From Clostridia bacterium (lineage in GTDB: Bacteria; Bacillota; Clostridia; TANB77; CAG-508), in the NCBI GenBank assembly GCA_017430135.1, contig JAFRNM010000018.1, forward strand, positions 1 to 64,000: 64,000 bases of DNA, written 5' to 3'. Below are positions 53,501-62,704 of this stretch, piece after piece (within the stretch, counting starts at the first letter, position 1; every line of letters starts with the position of its first letter). The translations under genes were made by a program, and so were the position numbers. The notes beneath the pieces are model-generated. The model saw nothing but the letters and a program-made list of their open reading frames with translations, made no database searches and was not told where the DNA came from.

Positions 53501-54051
53501 GTACTTTCTAGCTTTTTCTCAGATTCAGCTTTTCTTGTTCTGTATTTTACAATACCTGCTGCTTCCTCAAAAATATGACGTCTATCTTCAGATTTATTAC
53601 TTAAAATTTCATCGATTTTTCCTTGTCCTATTATAGAGTACCCATCTTTCCCAATACCAGTATCCATAAATAATTCAAGTACATCTTTTAATCTGCATGG
53701 CACTTTGTTTATAAAATAGCCAGTTTCTCCGCTTCTAAATAGCTTTCTTGTAACTGTTACCTCTGTATATTCAATTGGTAAAGCTCCATCTTCATTATCA
53801 AATACAAGAGAACACTCTGCAAAACCTAAAGATTTTCTGTTTTGAGTCCCAGCAAATATAATATCTTGAGATTTTGTTCCTCTTAAAGATTTCATACTTT
53901 GCTCTCCAAGTATCCATCTTATGGCATCTACTATATTACTTTTTCCTGAGCCATTTGGCCCAATTACACTTGTAATTCCTGGCATAAATTCTAATACTGT
54001 TTTATCTGCAAATGATTTAAACCCTTGCATTTCTAGTCTTTTCAAATACAT
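50506..54051 (-). CDS. smc: chromosome segregation protein SMC
   Basis: The condensin ATPase. Walker A is VIGPNGSGKSNIVDAIRW (about 30-47); two coiled coils of about 300 residues flank a hinge (about 515-665, GVLANIIEVPKEYETAIEMC, GGSVAKKTVNILGRGREI). The C-terminal signature is LLSGGEKAFTAIALLFAI and Walker B is PFCVLDEIEAALDD. The length (1181 aa) is typical. It follows DUF951 by three bases and has no ribosomal gene fused to it. Confidence 0.98.
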   Translation of the reverse strand: MYLKRLEMQGFKSFADKTVLEFMPGITSVIGPNGSGKSNIVDAIRWILGEQSMKSLRGTKSQDIIFAGTQNRKSLGFAECSLVFDNEDGALPIEYTEVTVTRKLFRSGETGYFINKVPCRLKDVLELFMDTGIGKDGYSIIGQGKIDEILSNKSEDRRHIFEEAAGIVKYRTRKAESEKKLESTKLNLLRINDILAEIESNLEPLKLQADKAKKYLNLKEELKSIEIGLFIFNIEKYKQTLNQVIDDEEILKANCNDEEGRLERVKNLKEELKNEIDEITLKIEQMSNLGFESKKEIEMLNSDINVANTRIANNLENKTRFENEIEELNKRLAELENEIKQKEEKKDNLKNNKEKFEKELEEKQKELDELTKKLSSKELEIEEHKKKVEENTDQKYELASYINEQDIKVENYEKRQRQIKQEIQNNISELDSTRLTKEEVSKEFYDIQIKKNKVTEELQEISKKREEANSKIKSFETSINTLESEIRIKESRLKFLIETEKEKEGYVKSVKSLLKDCENIKDLGKGMHGVLANIIEVPKEYETAIEMCLGMSLQNIVTETEEDAKKLVEHLRKNNLGRASFLPISSVKGKKLEKIKGKEPGVIGIASDLVKYNKKYEQIILNLLGRTVIVDNMDIAIKVAKNNSYTFRIITLDGDLINPSGAITGGSVAKKTVNILGRGREIENLEKEIKNEKEKLAKLEEEKQAYENSIEDTLELAMSLEKSLQEIEIDYATKKQKLEAIEGEIQKVEARLEKLKGETSEIDKSKENCNKEKETSIAKTKELTDEIEKLNKIITEFALDNKDNQKYIDDLNFDITNLKISVSSFDESEASIEEIVERINVETENTNKSIENKKNQIEQIIQENEELKNSIEETNNKIAEIKQEVETSGSKIEELKQDRIEKNKKLENQEKEISDKFHVIEDLKAQIVKIDVKKTKLEDDINAIINKMWEEYELTPNNVGEVKKPDNVQQTQRRVNNLRTDIKELGSVNVDSIEEYKSLKERYEFMSTQRFDLEETMAKLRKIISEMTTIMKEQFKTQFDIINKNFSEVFKELFGGGQASLKLADEDNILECGIDITVQPPGKKLQNMMLLSGGEKAFTAIALLFAILKINPAPFCVLDEIEAALDDVNVFRYAEYLKKFSNETQFLVITHRKGSMEAADTVYGVTMEENGISKLLSMKLK

Positions 54052-54054
54052 CTT

Positions 54055-54234
54055 TTATCCCTCAACTTTTTTTGTTATTATTTTTAAAGCCTTTTCTCGT
54101 GGCAATACAATTACATGTTCACAGCCAAGGCATTTTAGTTTAAAATCCACTCCAACTCGTGTTATTTCCCATAGTTTGCTACCACATGGATGGACTTTTT
54201 TGGTTCTAACTATATCTCCTATTTTATATTCCAT
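54055..54234 (-). CDS. DUF951 family protein, 59 aa
   Basis: MEYKIGDIVRTKKVHPCGS, KLWEITRVGVDFKLKCLGC and EHVIVLPREK: the DUF951 pattern with three cysteines (PCG, CLGC) likely to bind zinc. Two Arg residues are encoded by CGA, which shows CGA reads as Arg. GGTG precedes the ATG. It is cotranslated with smc. Function unknown. Confidence 0.9.
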   Translation of the reverse strand: MEYKIGDIVRTKKVHPCGSKLWEITRVGVDFKLKCLGCEHVIVLPREKALKIITKKVEG

Positions 54235-54324
54235 AAATTCACCTTTTTTACATTTTTCTCTTTAATCTTTTATATAATATCATAATTAATTTTATAATAC
54301 AATAGCGAACTTATCTTTTTATTT

Positions 54325-54353
54325 TTGCAATTTTCCTTAATTTATAGTATAAT
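54325..54353 (+). promoter_or_regulatory. promoter of the gene at 54381
   Basis: TTGCAA (54325-54330), 17 bp, TATAAT (54348-54353), then GGAGGTGATT before the ATG. Confidence 0.72.
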
Positions 54354-54380
54354 AGAGCTATAATATATGGAGGTGATTAT

Positions 54381-55088
54381 ATGGATAATTACGTATTAAT
54401 CCCAACAAAAAAAATAAGAAAAGAAGCAAAAACGAAAAACGAAGATCCATTTGAATATTTAGATAAAAAAGCAGGACCTATTCCCAAAAATGCAGGATAT
54501 GATGAAAGAAGAAAAGATAAATTTGGTTATGAATATTTAGAAGACATTTTAGTTATAAGAGCCGATGATTCTAAAATAATTATTCACGAGATAGAGTCTG
54601 ATATTTCTTCATTAAAAAAAGTCGAATTAAGTGAAGTTGATCAGAATAATGATTTAACTAAGACTATAAATGCATACACAGATGGCTTGGATTTTTCTAA
54701 AATGCAAAGCGATAAAGAATATCTAGATTGTTTAGCAAATAGCTTATTATCTTCTGAACGTATAGAATCAAAAAAAATTCTTGCAGAATCTTATGGTTTA
54801 AATGAAATATATATCGGTACTATACAACGTGACAGAAAAACTGACCAATATGTTAAAATGCGCAGGAAAGCAGACGAATTAATATTATCCGAAATCCTAG
54901 AAATAAAAAAAGTATTGGAATTAGAAAAGGAAGAAAATGAAAAAGAAAGAGTTGAAAAACAAAACAAACTCAAAATGATCAAAGCAATTAATTCTCAATT
55001 AGTAACAATGTCTTCAGAAGATTTATCTAAATTATGTGAGCTCTTAAAAATTTCAATAGATGACCCAAATTTGGATAATTCAAGGTAA
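54381..55088 (+). CDS. unknown protein, 235 aa
   Basis: The family is not recognised. The N-terminal part (KIRKEAKTKNEDPFEYLDKK, LEDILVIRADDSKIIIHEIE) looks like a small alpha/beta domain. The last 70 residues form a charged coiled coil (EILEIKKVLELEKEENEKER). It has its own promoter and a bidirectional terminator. The codon and base composition are like the surroundings. Confidence 0.55.
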   Translation: MDNYVLIPTKKIRKEAKTKNEDPFEYLDKKAGPIPKNAGYDERRKDKFGYEYLEDILVIRADDSKIIIHEIESDISSLKKVELSEVDQNNDLTKTINAYTDGLDFSKMQSDKEYLDCLANSLLSSERIESKKILAESYGLNEIYIGTIQRDRKTDQYVKMRRKADELILSEILEIKKVLELEKEENEKERVEKQNKLKMIKAINSQLVTMSSEDLSKLCELLKISIDDPNLDNSR

Positions 55089-55096
55089 ACACTACA

Positions 55097-55135
55097 AAAT
55101 AAGAAGTGAAAAATTAATTTTTCACTTCTTATTTT
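55097..55135. terminator. bidirectional terminator
   Basis: AAAATAAGAAGTGAAAAA and TTTTTCACTTCTTATTTT pair around TTAA, between convergent genes. Confidence 0.88.
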
Positions 55136-56363
55136 GATTTTTTTTCATTTTTTTCTCATACATTTCTAATGCTCTTTCTGGAGTTGCCATACCTGTAAAT
55201 GCTTTTATTGGAGCAAATTCTTGGCTTTCATCAACTTCTAATAATGTAAAGTTTTCAAAATTTTCAAAAACATCAAATATAAATTTTTCAAATTTGAAGG
55301 AATTTGGTTCTTGCACAACCATTTTCATTCCTTCCTCGTTTATATAGTCTGTCTTTTTGAAGGCTCTATGGTATGGAATTTCAAGTTTTGAACATTTAAA
55401 AAATGCTTCTTTTGTAAATAAATGAGCTAGTATGTTAATTTGGTTATATTCTCTTCCAAAACGCATTTCATCAGTTAAAAATATTGGATTAATTATATCC
55501 GTTTTACCATCAACATTCGCAAATACCCATGTTTTAGCAGTCAAATCCTTTTTGGAAACAGATTTGGATGCAACTTTAGATTTATTATGTGCTGATAATC
55601 CAATAAATAATGGATCTACAACCTCCAATAAAATATTATCTACTCCTGAAACCGAAATCCATTCTATATCTTCTAATGTATTTTCTAATTTATTTTCTCT
55701 AAATGCTTGAAAAACATCGCCATTTCCATTTGAATCTCTTTTTAGTTTTCCAATATTATCAAGCATTACTTTTCCATTTATATCTAAAATGTGAATTGTA
55801 TGTTGTTTAAAAAAATGTACTTTTTCTTTTGGATAATCGAAATAATTATGCGTTTCAAAATATTCCTTTGTTTTTGCATCATTTGATGGACTTGTCATTA
55901 TATACCACGGTATACAACAATTGTATTTTTCATTTGCAAATTTTAACTTGTCACATATAAATTCAAATAATGATTTTTTCTTTTCTTCATTTGGCATTTC
56001 AAGTTCGTATGAACCTTTTGGCCCTTTAAAACCAAGTCTACTTCCCATTCCTCCAGCTAAAGTTATTACAGCTAATTTTCCTTGTTTAATTATATTTTCT
56101 CCAATTTGTATGTATTTTTCTCTATCTTCTTTAGGCATATTAAATTTACTTGAATATCTTATTGGAGATATTCTTTTGGAATCTATAATATCATTTTTAA
56201 ATGAATTTAAATATAATTTATTTAAGAATCCTAAATTCGTTTCCTTTATTTGTTTTATTAAATCTTCTTTTGCATTTTCATCTAATTCATCATAAAAATC
56301 TATTAAATGTATCTGCTCATATTTTTCTAAAATAGGAATTATTTCTTTTAACTTTTCATCCAT
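55122..56363 (-). CDS. UTP-sugar-1-phosphate uridylyltransferase (UDPGP family)
   Basis: It makes a UDP-sugar. The nucleotide-binding motif is VITLAGGMGSRLGFKGPKGS, with SNDAKTKEYFETHNYF, WISVSGVDNILLEVVDP and KKTDYINEEGMKMV. The length (413 aa) and motif order match UDP-GlcNAc/UDP-galactose pyrophosphorylases of the UDPGP family rather than GalU. The exact sugar cannot be told. It follows the phosphoesterase by 11 bp. Confidence 0.85.
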   Translation of the reverse strand: MDEKLKEIIPILEKYEQIHLIDFYDELDENAKEDLIKQIKETNLGFLNKLYLNSFKNDIIDSKRISPIRYSSKFNMPKEDREKYIQIGENIIKQGKLAVITLAGGMGSRLGFKGPKGSYELEMPNEEKKKSLFEFICDKLKFANEKYNCCIPWYIMTSPSNDAKTKEYFETHNYFDYPKEKVHFFKQHTIHILDINGKVMLDNIGKLKRDSNGNGDVFQAFRENKLENTLEDIEWISVSGVDNILLEVVDPLFIGLSAHNKSKVASKSVSKKDLTAKTWVFANVDGKTDIINPIFLTDEMRFGREYNQINILAHLFTKEAFFKCSKLEIPYHRAFKKTDYINEEGMKMVVQEPNSFKFEKFIFDVFENFENFTLLEVDESQEFAPIKAFTGMATPERALEMYEKKMKKNQNKK

Positions 56364-56374
56364 AAGTTAATTCT

Positions 56375-57184
56375 CTACTCCTTTTCAAAATTTGTACTTG
56401 CTGTTCTTAAACAAAATATCGACCTTTCTTTGTATGGCATATCTGATTCTTCCAAGCTTTTAATTTCTTTTTCTATATCATAAGGTACCCTTACATTTGT
56501 AATAGCAAGTGGTCCAAGTTCTTTTGAACCTATATTTCCCTCTAATATAACATATGATGCAAGTGTTGAAAATGAGTTTGTATTATTTTCCTTTCCATCA
56601 TTTTCCATTTCATTTGGAGCTCCTACACTGCCTGTATTAAATATAGTTTTATTTTGATATTTATATATATTTGGAGTATGTATATGACCATATCCTATTA
56701 TATCTGGTATTGGATCATTTTCGTTTCTACCAATAAGTTCAGTATTTTCAAACATTTCTATAGCATTATTTATTTCTAAATTTGAATATCTATTGTCTGT
56801 ATTAGAATACATTGGGTTATATATATGTTCCAAACTATATGGAGATGCATGAAAAACTCTTACCAATTGTCCACTTAAATAAAACTCATGCATTACTGGT
56901 AATGTTCTCAAATATTTTATTCTATCAGTTCCTATTTTTTCGGTAGTCCAAAACTTTCTTTCAACTGCTTTTTCAGAACAAGCAATTTCATCACAATTAC
57001 CTTTTAAAACTACTTCACAATTTTCTCTTATTAAATCTATTACTTTATCTGGATTAGCACCTTTTATCACTAAATCTCCCAAGCAATATATATGAGAAAT
57101 CTCTCTTTGTTTTATATCTTTTAATACTGCTTCAAGAGCTGTAATATTTGCATGAATATCACTTATAATTGCAATTTTTTCCAT
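56375..57184 (-). CDS. metallophosphoesterase (calcineurin-like)
   Basis: The dimetal motifs are IISDIHANITALEA, CLGDLVIKGANPDKV, LKGNCDE and GYGHIHTPNIYKYQ. The length is 269 aa. ATG 57184 is preferred since AAGGAG stands before it. Substrate unknown; the family includes phosphodiesterases such as YfcE. It forms a unit with the UDP-sugar enzyme. Confidence 0.88.
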   Translation of the reverse strand: MEKIAIISDIHANITALEAVLKDIKQREISHIYCLGDLVIKGANPDKVIDLIRENCEVVLKGNCDEIACSEKAVERKFWTTEKIGTDRIKYLRTLPVMHEFYLSGQLVRVFHASPYSLEHIYNPMYSNTDNRYSNLEINNAIEMFENTELIGRNENDPIPDIIGYGHIHTPNIYKYQNKTIFNTGSVGAPNEMENDGKENNTNSFSTLASYVILEGNIGSKELGPLAITNVRVPYDIEKEIKSLEESDMPYKERSIFCLRTASTNFEKE

Positions 57185-57255
57185 GACTTCTCTCCTTTCT
57201 TTCATTTATTATACTAAAAAAAAAGCAAAATTTCAATTATATTATTTAAAATAAT

Positions 57256-57287
57256 AAAATACATAGCTTTTTAACTATGTATTTTAT
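57256..57287. terminator. terminator after pgeF
   Basis: AAAATACATAG and CTATGTATTTT pair around a short T-rich loop. Confidence 0.8.
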
Positions 57288-57291
57288 GTTT

Positions 57292-58128
57292 TTATTTTAA
57301 ATTTATTAACGCTGTATTCAAACCATAGCCTTCTTTTTCAACTCTAAAAGAGTGAATTAGATTTGAATTACATACACTGCAAAGTCCACTATCTATAATA
57401 TTTTCTTCTTTCAATCCTTCATTTTTTAAAATTTCTTTATTTATTTGAACTGTATCTATATGCCATTTGTTTTGTTCTTTATTATCCTCTATTATTTCTG
57501 TCAGATCTAAATCTGAAAATTCTTTTTCAAATAGATCTTTTACATCTTTATCAACTTCAAAATGACATTTTCTAATACTTGGACAAATACAACAAATGAT
57601 ATCTTCTGGCTTGCAATTAAATTGTTCTTTCATCTTCTTAACCGCTTCTACTGAGATTCTTTGAAGCGTTCCTTTCCAGCCAGAGTGCACATTTGCAATT
57701 ACCCTTTTTACCGGGTCAAAGAATAAAAGCAAAATACAATCTGCATTTGTTGTAGCAAGTATTAAATCTGATTTATTTGTAACTAATCCATCAGTATAAT
57801 CATTTTCGCTCAGATTAAAATCAGGTTTATTTGAATTTATCTTTCTATCAACTACTTGAACATTTTTAGTATGATTTTGATTACACAAGATAACATTAAT
57901 GCAATTCTCTCCCATGTTATTACATAGCTTCTCATAGTCCTTGCAGTTGCTTTCAAATTCATCTTTTGGCAATGGATCTTTATTAGGTTGTGCTACTCTA
58001 AAATTCAAATCTGTCCCCAAAGAATATGCATGATTTATTATGTCTTTGTATTCTAACAATTTCCTAAATTGTAAAAACTCAACTCCATCTTTCTTAACAT
58101 GTATCACATTTTTATTTGACAAGTCCAT
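57292..58128 (-). CDS. pgeF: peptidoglycan editing factor PgeF / YfiH-family
   Basis: The multicopper-oxidase_4 (YfiH) fold: TNADCILLLFFDPVKRVIAN, VHSGWKGTLQRISVEAV, CICPSIRKCHFEVDKDVKDL and SVCNSNLIHSFRVEKEGYG contain the zinc-binding His and Cys residues. The length is 278 aa. Family members act as purine nucleoside phosphorylases or clear incorrect peptidoglycan precursors. Confidence 0.88.
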   Translation of the reverse strand: MDLSNKNVIHVKKDGVEFLQFRKLLEYKDIINHAYSLGTDLNFRVAQPNKDPLPKDEFESNCKDYEKLCNNMGENCINVILCNQNHTKNVQVVDRKINSNKPDFNLSENDYTDGLVTNKSDLILATTNADCILLLFFDPVKRVIANVHSGWKGTLQRISVEAVKKMKEQFNCKPEDIICCICPSIRKCHFEVDKDVKDLFEKEFSDLDLTEIIEDNKEQNKWHIDTVQINKEILKNEGLKEENIIDSGLCSVCNSNLIHSFRVEKEGYGLNTALINLK

Positions 58129-58158
58129 TTCTTACTCCTCTTTTCCATATTACTTAAA

Positions 58159-58276
58159 TTGGCAAAGAATTGTGCTTTTGGCAAGGCAAACAAGCGAGAA
58201 AACCGGAGGCGTGCATAGGCACGTTGAGGATTTTCGATGCGCAGTTTAACACAGCCAAAACGCAATTATTTGTCAA
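58159..58276. repeat. palindromic repeat family 2, copy 2, inside a long stem
   Basis: The core (about 58181-58257) is nearly identical to copy 1 at 26104-26172. Flanking arms of about 24 nt (TTGGCAAAGAATTG... and its complement ending in TTGTCAA) pair with each other but differ from copy 1. The right arm overlaps the 3' end of the SpoU methyltransferase gene. Confidence 0.85.
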
Positions 58277-59060
58277 TTTTAACTTTTCTTCTTACATACT
58301 CATACAGTACAACGCCCGTTGCAACAGAAGCATTAAGACTTTCAGTCTTTCCAAGCATTGGAATTTTAACCTTTTCATCTGCAAAATCTTGAATTTGTTG
58401 TTCTACGCCATTTGCTTCATTTCCAACTACAATAACTTTTTTATTATAATCAACATCATAAATAGAATTATCAGTTTGAAGTGATGTTACCATTACCTTG
58501 AAATGATGTTTTTTAGCTTGTTTTAGAGTTTCCATTAAATTTTCACATTCTATAATTTTAACTCTAAAAATTGCTCCCATTGTAGAACGAACTACCTTAG
58601 GATTAAAGCAATCCGCTGTACCTTTTGAAACTAAAATTTGTGTAAGGCCTATACTATCAACTGTTCTAAGAATTGTACCTAAGTTACCTGGATCTTGTAA
58701 ATCATCTAATGCAACTATTATATCTTGTGAATAATCTATATCATTTTCAGCATTTTCTTTGCTAACAACTGCTAAAATCCCTTGTGGATTTTTAACTTCT
58801 GTAATACTTGAAAAAACTTGCTTTGAAACATAAACGCAATCATATTTTGCAATTTCATAAGTTAAATCCTTTGGAATATCAGAATTTTCACAATCATCAC
58901 ATATTATTATTTGCTTGATTTTTGCTTTTTCTTGAATTGCTTCACGAACTAGTTTTATTCCTTCTATTACAAATTCATTATTCATGTCTCTATATTTTTT
59001 GTCTTTTAATTTTTTCACATGTTTTACAAATTCATTATCTTTGCTGGTTATTTTTTGCAT
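58266..59060 (-). CDS. SpoU/TrmH-family RNA 2'-O-methyltransferase
   Basis: The knotted methyltransferase motifs are DDLQDPGNLGTILRTVDSIG, VVVGNEANGVEQQI and IPMLGKTESLNASVATGV, preceded by an RNA-binding N-terminal domain (about 1-95). The length (264 aa) is typical of RlmB/TsnR-like enzymes that methylate 23S rRNA or tRNA. ATG 59060 has GGGG before it. It follows mfd by 24 bp. Confidence 0.92.
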   Translation of the reverse strand: MQKITSKDNEFVKHVKKLKDKKYRDMNNEFVIEGIKLVREAIQEKAKIKQIIICDDCENSDIPKDLTYEIAKYDCVYVSKQVFSSITEVKNPQGILAVVSKENAENDIDYSQDIIVALDDLQDPGNLGTILRTVDSIGLTQILVSKGTADCFNPKVVRSTMGAIFRVKIIECENLMETLKQAKKHHFKVMVTSLQTDNSIYDVDYNKKVIVVGNEANGVEQQIQDFADEKVKIPMLGKTESLNASVATGVVLYEYVRRKVKIDK

Positions 59061-59084
59061 AACTTCCCCCATTATTAAATAATT

Positions 59085-62000
59085 TTAATTTTTTAAATAA
59101 TCTGTAACAGCCTTTAAAATAGTATGTTCATCAGTTGAGCCAATCTCAAATGTTACCATTGGTTTAATACCTGCCGAAAACTTAATTTTATTTCCATATT
59201 TTTGAACCAAACCTTGTATATCTATATTATCTCCATTTCCTTCATAAGTAAACACAACAGCAGTTTTTCTGCTTGCAATTTTTGAAATTTTTTGTTCTTT
59301 TGCAAGATATTTTATTCTAGCAATTCCAATTAAGTTTTCTAACTCGTTTGGCATATTTCCATATCTATCTATTATTTCATCAATTACATCTTGTATATTT
59401 TGCTCATTTTTACAAAGAGCAATATTTTGGTATATCTCAATTTTCTGGCTTGAATCTGATATATATTCATCTGGTATGTAGCTTGTAACATTTAAGTCTA
59501 TTTGAATATCTGGCATTTCTTCTACTTTTATACCTTTTGTTTCTTTTACAACTTCATCTAACAACGCACAATATGTTTCATAACCTACTTGTTCTAGGTG
59601 ACCAGACTGAATTTCTCCAAGTAAACTTCCTGCACCTCTTATTTCCAAATCACGCATTGCTATTTTAAAGCCTGAGCCAAATTCTGTAAATTCTTTTATT
59701 GCTTTTAATCTCTTATCAGCAACTTCTGAAAGCATTTTGTCTTTTTTATATGTTATATAACTATATGCCTGTCTATTGGCTCTTCCTACTCTACCTCTTA
59801 TTTGATATAATTGTGCCAAGCCCATTCTATCTGCATTTTCTACTATTATTGTATTTGCATTTGGAATATCAATTCCAGATTCTAATATTGTTGTGCAAAC
59901 TAGCACATTTGTCTTGCCTTCTGTAAATTCTTTCATTATATCTTCTATTTGATTTCCTGTCATTCTACCATGTGCAAAAGCTACATTTGCTTCTGGCACA
60001 AGCCTAGATAAGCTATCTGCTTTTCTTTCTATTCCTTCAACATTGTTGAATATATAAAATACCTGACCATCACGCTCTAGCTCTTTTGTAATTGCCTCTT
60101 TTATTATTTCTTCATCATATTCTAACACATAAGTTTGAACTGGCTTTCTATTTTGAGGTGGATCATAAATTACAGACATATCTCTAACCCCAACAATTGA
60201 CATGTGCATTGTTCTAGGTATTGGTGTTGCTGTCATTGTTAGTACATCTACATTTGTTTTGTATTGCTTTATTTTTTCCTTATCTTTTACACCAAATCTA
60301 TGCTCTTCATCTATTATTAATAATCCTAAATCTTTGAATTCTACATCTTTGCTTAAAATTCTGTGTGTACCAACTACAACATCAACTTCTCCAAGTTTTA
60401 GTTTTCTTATTACTTCTTTTTGAGATTTTGGAGTTTTAAATCTATTTAGAACTTCAACCTTAATTGCAAATTCTTCCATTCTAGATTTAAATTCTTCATA
60501 TTGTTGCTCTGCTAGTACTGTTGTTGGTGCTAAATATGCAACTTGTTTTTGGTCCATTACAGCTTTAAATGCTGCTCTTATTGCAACTTCTGTTTTACCA
60601 TAACCAACATCTCCACAAAGCAATCTATCCATAGGTCTTTGATTTTCCATATCTTTTTTAACTTCTTCTATACATCTTAATTGGTCATCTGTTTCTTGGT
60701 ATGGAAATCTATCTTCAAATTGAGTTTGCCATGGTGTATCTGGGCTAAATGCATAGCCTTTTGCATGTTCCCTTTTCGCATAAAGTTCAATTAATTCTTT
60801 TGCAACTTCACGCAGGTTTTTCTTAACTTTTGCCTTTGTATTTTGCCAATCCTTTGTACCTAATTTATTCATTTTAGGAGCAACGCCATCTCCACCAATG
60901 TATTTTCTAATTGTATCCATTGCACTTGTTGGAATGTATAAAATCGCGTCATCTTGATATTTTATTTTAATGTAGTCCTTTGTAATTCCATCTGCTTTTA
61001 TTGTATTAACGCCTATATACACACCAATTCCATAAGTTTTATGTACTACATAATCTCCAATTTTTAAATCTGCAAATACTATTTTTTCTGCATCTTTATA
61101 AACTGAACTTACAACTTTTCTCTTTTTGTCGCCTTCTATAATGTTATCTGCCGAAATAACAATTTGGTTTAGCTCAAAGTTTTCAAAACCTGTTGAAACT
61201 TTTCCAATTGAAAGTGTTACAATACTTTCTGCTGATTTTGAAATTATTGTTTTATCTAAATTTTCCTCTACTTTGTAAATTATTTCTTCTTTTTCAAATA
61301 TCGCTTTAAGTTTTTTTACCTTTTCCTTGCTATTTACTAAAACTATAATTTCTTTCTTCTCATTGCACCATTTACGAATATCTTTTATTAATTCCTCTAC
61401 TTCGCTTTTAAAATAATTTATTTCTCTATATTTGAAGTTATATTTTTCTGACTCTATTTTTGTGTTTTCATCAAATCTTGCTAAATATATTAACTGATGC
61501 TCTTCAAATTTATCTTTTAGTTCTACTTCTCCTAGCATATTTTCTATTGCTTCTGGAACTATTTTTTCCTTATCCATTAAAGCTTTTATAAGCTCTGAAT
61601 TATCTTGATTTATGTTCTTTTGCCTTTGGTTTATTTTAGAAATATCATCTAGGATTACAACAAAATTTTTGTTTAAATAATCTAGCAAATTAGCTTGAGT
61701 TGGATAAAAACAATCAAAATATTTATCTACTTTACTTATATAGTCTCCATTTAGAATTTGCTCTATATCACTTTCAGCATTTTCCTCTTGCTTGTCTGTT
61801 AAAATTTTTCTTCTAATTTTTTCTACTACTTTTTCTCTAGGAATTTCTAAAACATACTCGTGTGCAGGGTTTATTGTTACTTTATCTATAGTTTTTATTG
61901 ACCTTTGGCTTGATATACTAAAGGTTCTTATAGAATCTACTTCATCTCCCCAAAATTCAATTCTAACTCCCAATTCTTCCGTTATAGAAATATCTAGAAT

Positions 62001-62531
62001 TCCGCCTCTAATGCTGAATTGACCTCTACCATCAATTAATTCATATCTTGCATAACCTAGTTCTACAAGCTTTTGCTTTATTTCTTCTAAGTTTTTTAAA
62101 TCTCCAATTTTGAAATCTATTGAATTTTTATATAATACTTCTTTTGCAGGAAGTCTTTGCATTAAGGCTTCTATAGTTGTTACAACTATCATATTTCTTT
62201 TTGTTGTAATTTGGTTTAAGGCCTCTATTCTTTCATAAGGTAAGTCTTTGCTTTCTGCAACAAAGTCATAAGTTACAACTTCTTTTTTTGGAAACATAGT
62301 TACTTTATCTGTAAAATATTCCAAATCTTCCTTTATTCTTTTTGCTTGAATTTCATTATATGTAACAATGCATAATGGTTTTTTAGAGTATTCATTTAGC
62401 CCTGCAACAAGGCTTATTCCTCCAACGCCAATTAAGCCCGATATTGATATCGGACTTTTTTTATTTTCTATTTGCTTTATGAGTTCCACAAACTTAGCAC
62501 TTTTGCCAAGTTTTCCAATTATAGTGTTCAC
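59085..62531 (-). CDS. mfd: transcription-repair coupling factor Mfd
   Basis: An ATP-dependent translocase that releases stalled RNA polymerase and recruits UvrA. The UvrB-like N-terminus is followed by the CarD-like RNA polymerase-binding domain (YVVHKTYGIGVYIGV), helicase Walker A LLCGDVGYGKTEVAIRAAFK, DEEHRFG box, LTMTATPIPRTM and QIRGRVGRANRQAYSY, then the C-terminal D7 domain. The length (1148 aa) is normal. Confidence 0.98.
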   Translation of the reverse strand: MNTIIGKLGKSAKFVELIKQIENKKSPISISGLIGVGGISLVAGLNEYSKKPLCIVTYNEIQAKRIKEDLEYFTDKVTMFPKKEVVTYDFVAESKDLPYERIEALNQITTKRNMIVVTTIEALMQRLPAKEVLYKNSIDFKIGDLKNLEEIKQKLVELGYARYELIDGRGQFSIRGGILDISITEELGVRIEFWGDEVDSIRTFSISSQRSIKTIDKVTINPAHEYVLEIPREKVVEKIRRKILTDKQEENAESDIEQILNGDYISKVDKYFDCFYPTQANLLDYLNKNFVVILDDISKINQRQKNINQDNSELIKALMDKEKIVPEAIENMLGEVELKDKFEEHQLIYLARFDENTKIESEKYNFKYREINYFKSEVEELIKDIRKWCNEKKEIIVLVNSKEKVKKLKAIFEKEEIIYKVEENLDKTIISKSAESIVTLSIGKVSTGFENFELNQIVISADNIIEGDKKRKVVSSVYKDAEKIVFADLKIGDYVVHKTYGIGVYIGVNTIKADGITKDYIKIKYQDDAILYIPTSAMDTIRKYIGGDGVAPKMNKLGTKDWQNTKAKVKKNLREVAKELIELYAKREHAKGYAFSPDTPWQTQFEDRFPYQETDDQLRCIEEVKKDMENQRPMDRLLCGDVGYGKTEVAIRAAFKAVMDQKQVAYLAPTTVLAEQQYEEFKSRMEEFAIKVEVLNRFKTPKSQKEVIRKLKLGEVDVVVGTHRILSKDVEFKDLGLLIIDEEHRFGVKDKEKIKQYKTNVDVLTMTATPIPRTMHMSIVGVRDMSVIYDPPQNRKPVQTYVLEYDEEIIKEAITKELERDGQVFYIFNNVEGIERKADSLSRLVPEANVAFAHGRMTGNQIEDIMKEFTEGKTNVLVCTTILESGIDIPNANTIIVENADRMGLAQLYQIRGRVGRANRQAYSYITYKKDKMLSEVADKRLKAIKEFTEFGSGFKIAMRDLEIRGAGSLLGEIQSGHLEQVGYETYCALLDEVVKETKGIKVEEMPDIQIDLNVTSYIPDEYISDSSQKIEIYQNIALCKNEQNIQDVIDEIIDRYGNMPNELENLIGIARIKYLAKEQKISKIASRKTAVVFTYEGNGDNIDIQGLVQKYGNKIKFSAGIKPMVTFEIGSTDEHTILKAVTDYLKN

Positions 62532-62596
62532 TTCAAATGCTCCTTTTTTATTTTTTTATATTGACATTTTATCATTTTAATGTTATTATATAATTG

Positions 62597-62680
62597 TAAA
62601 AGATAAGAGCAAAAGCCCTTATCTGTGTGATTGGGTGAGATTTGTACTTTGTTGAGGGTAAATCTCATTTTTTTGTTGGA
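62597..62680 (-). terminator. two stem-loops after the DUF4160 pair
   Basis: AGATAAG pairs with CTTATCT (followed by TTTT on the minus strand), and GAGATTT pairs with AAATCTC further upstream. This 170-bp gap before mfd holds no gene. Confidence 0.55.
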
Positions 62681-62704
62681 TTAATTTAATCTTTTCTGTT
62701 AAAT

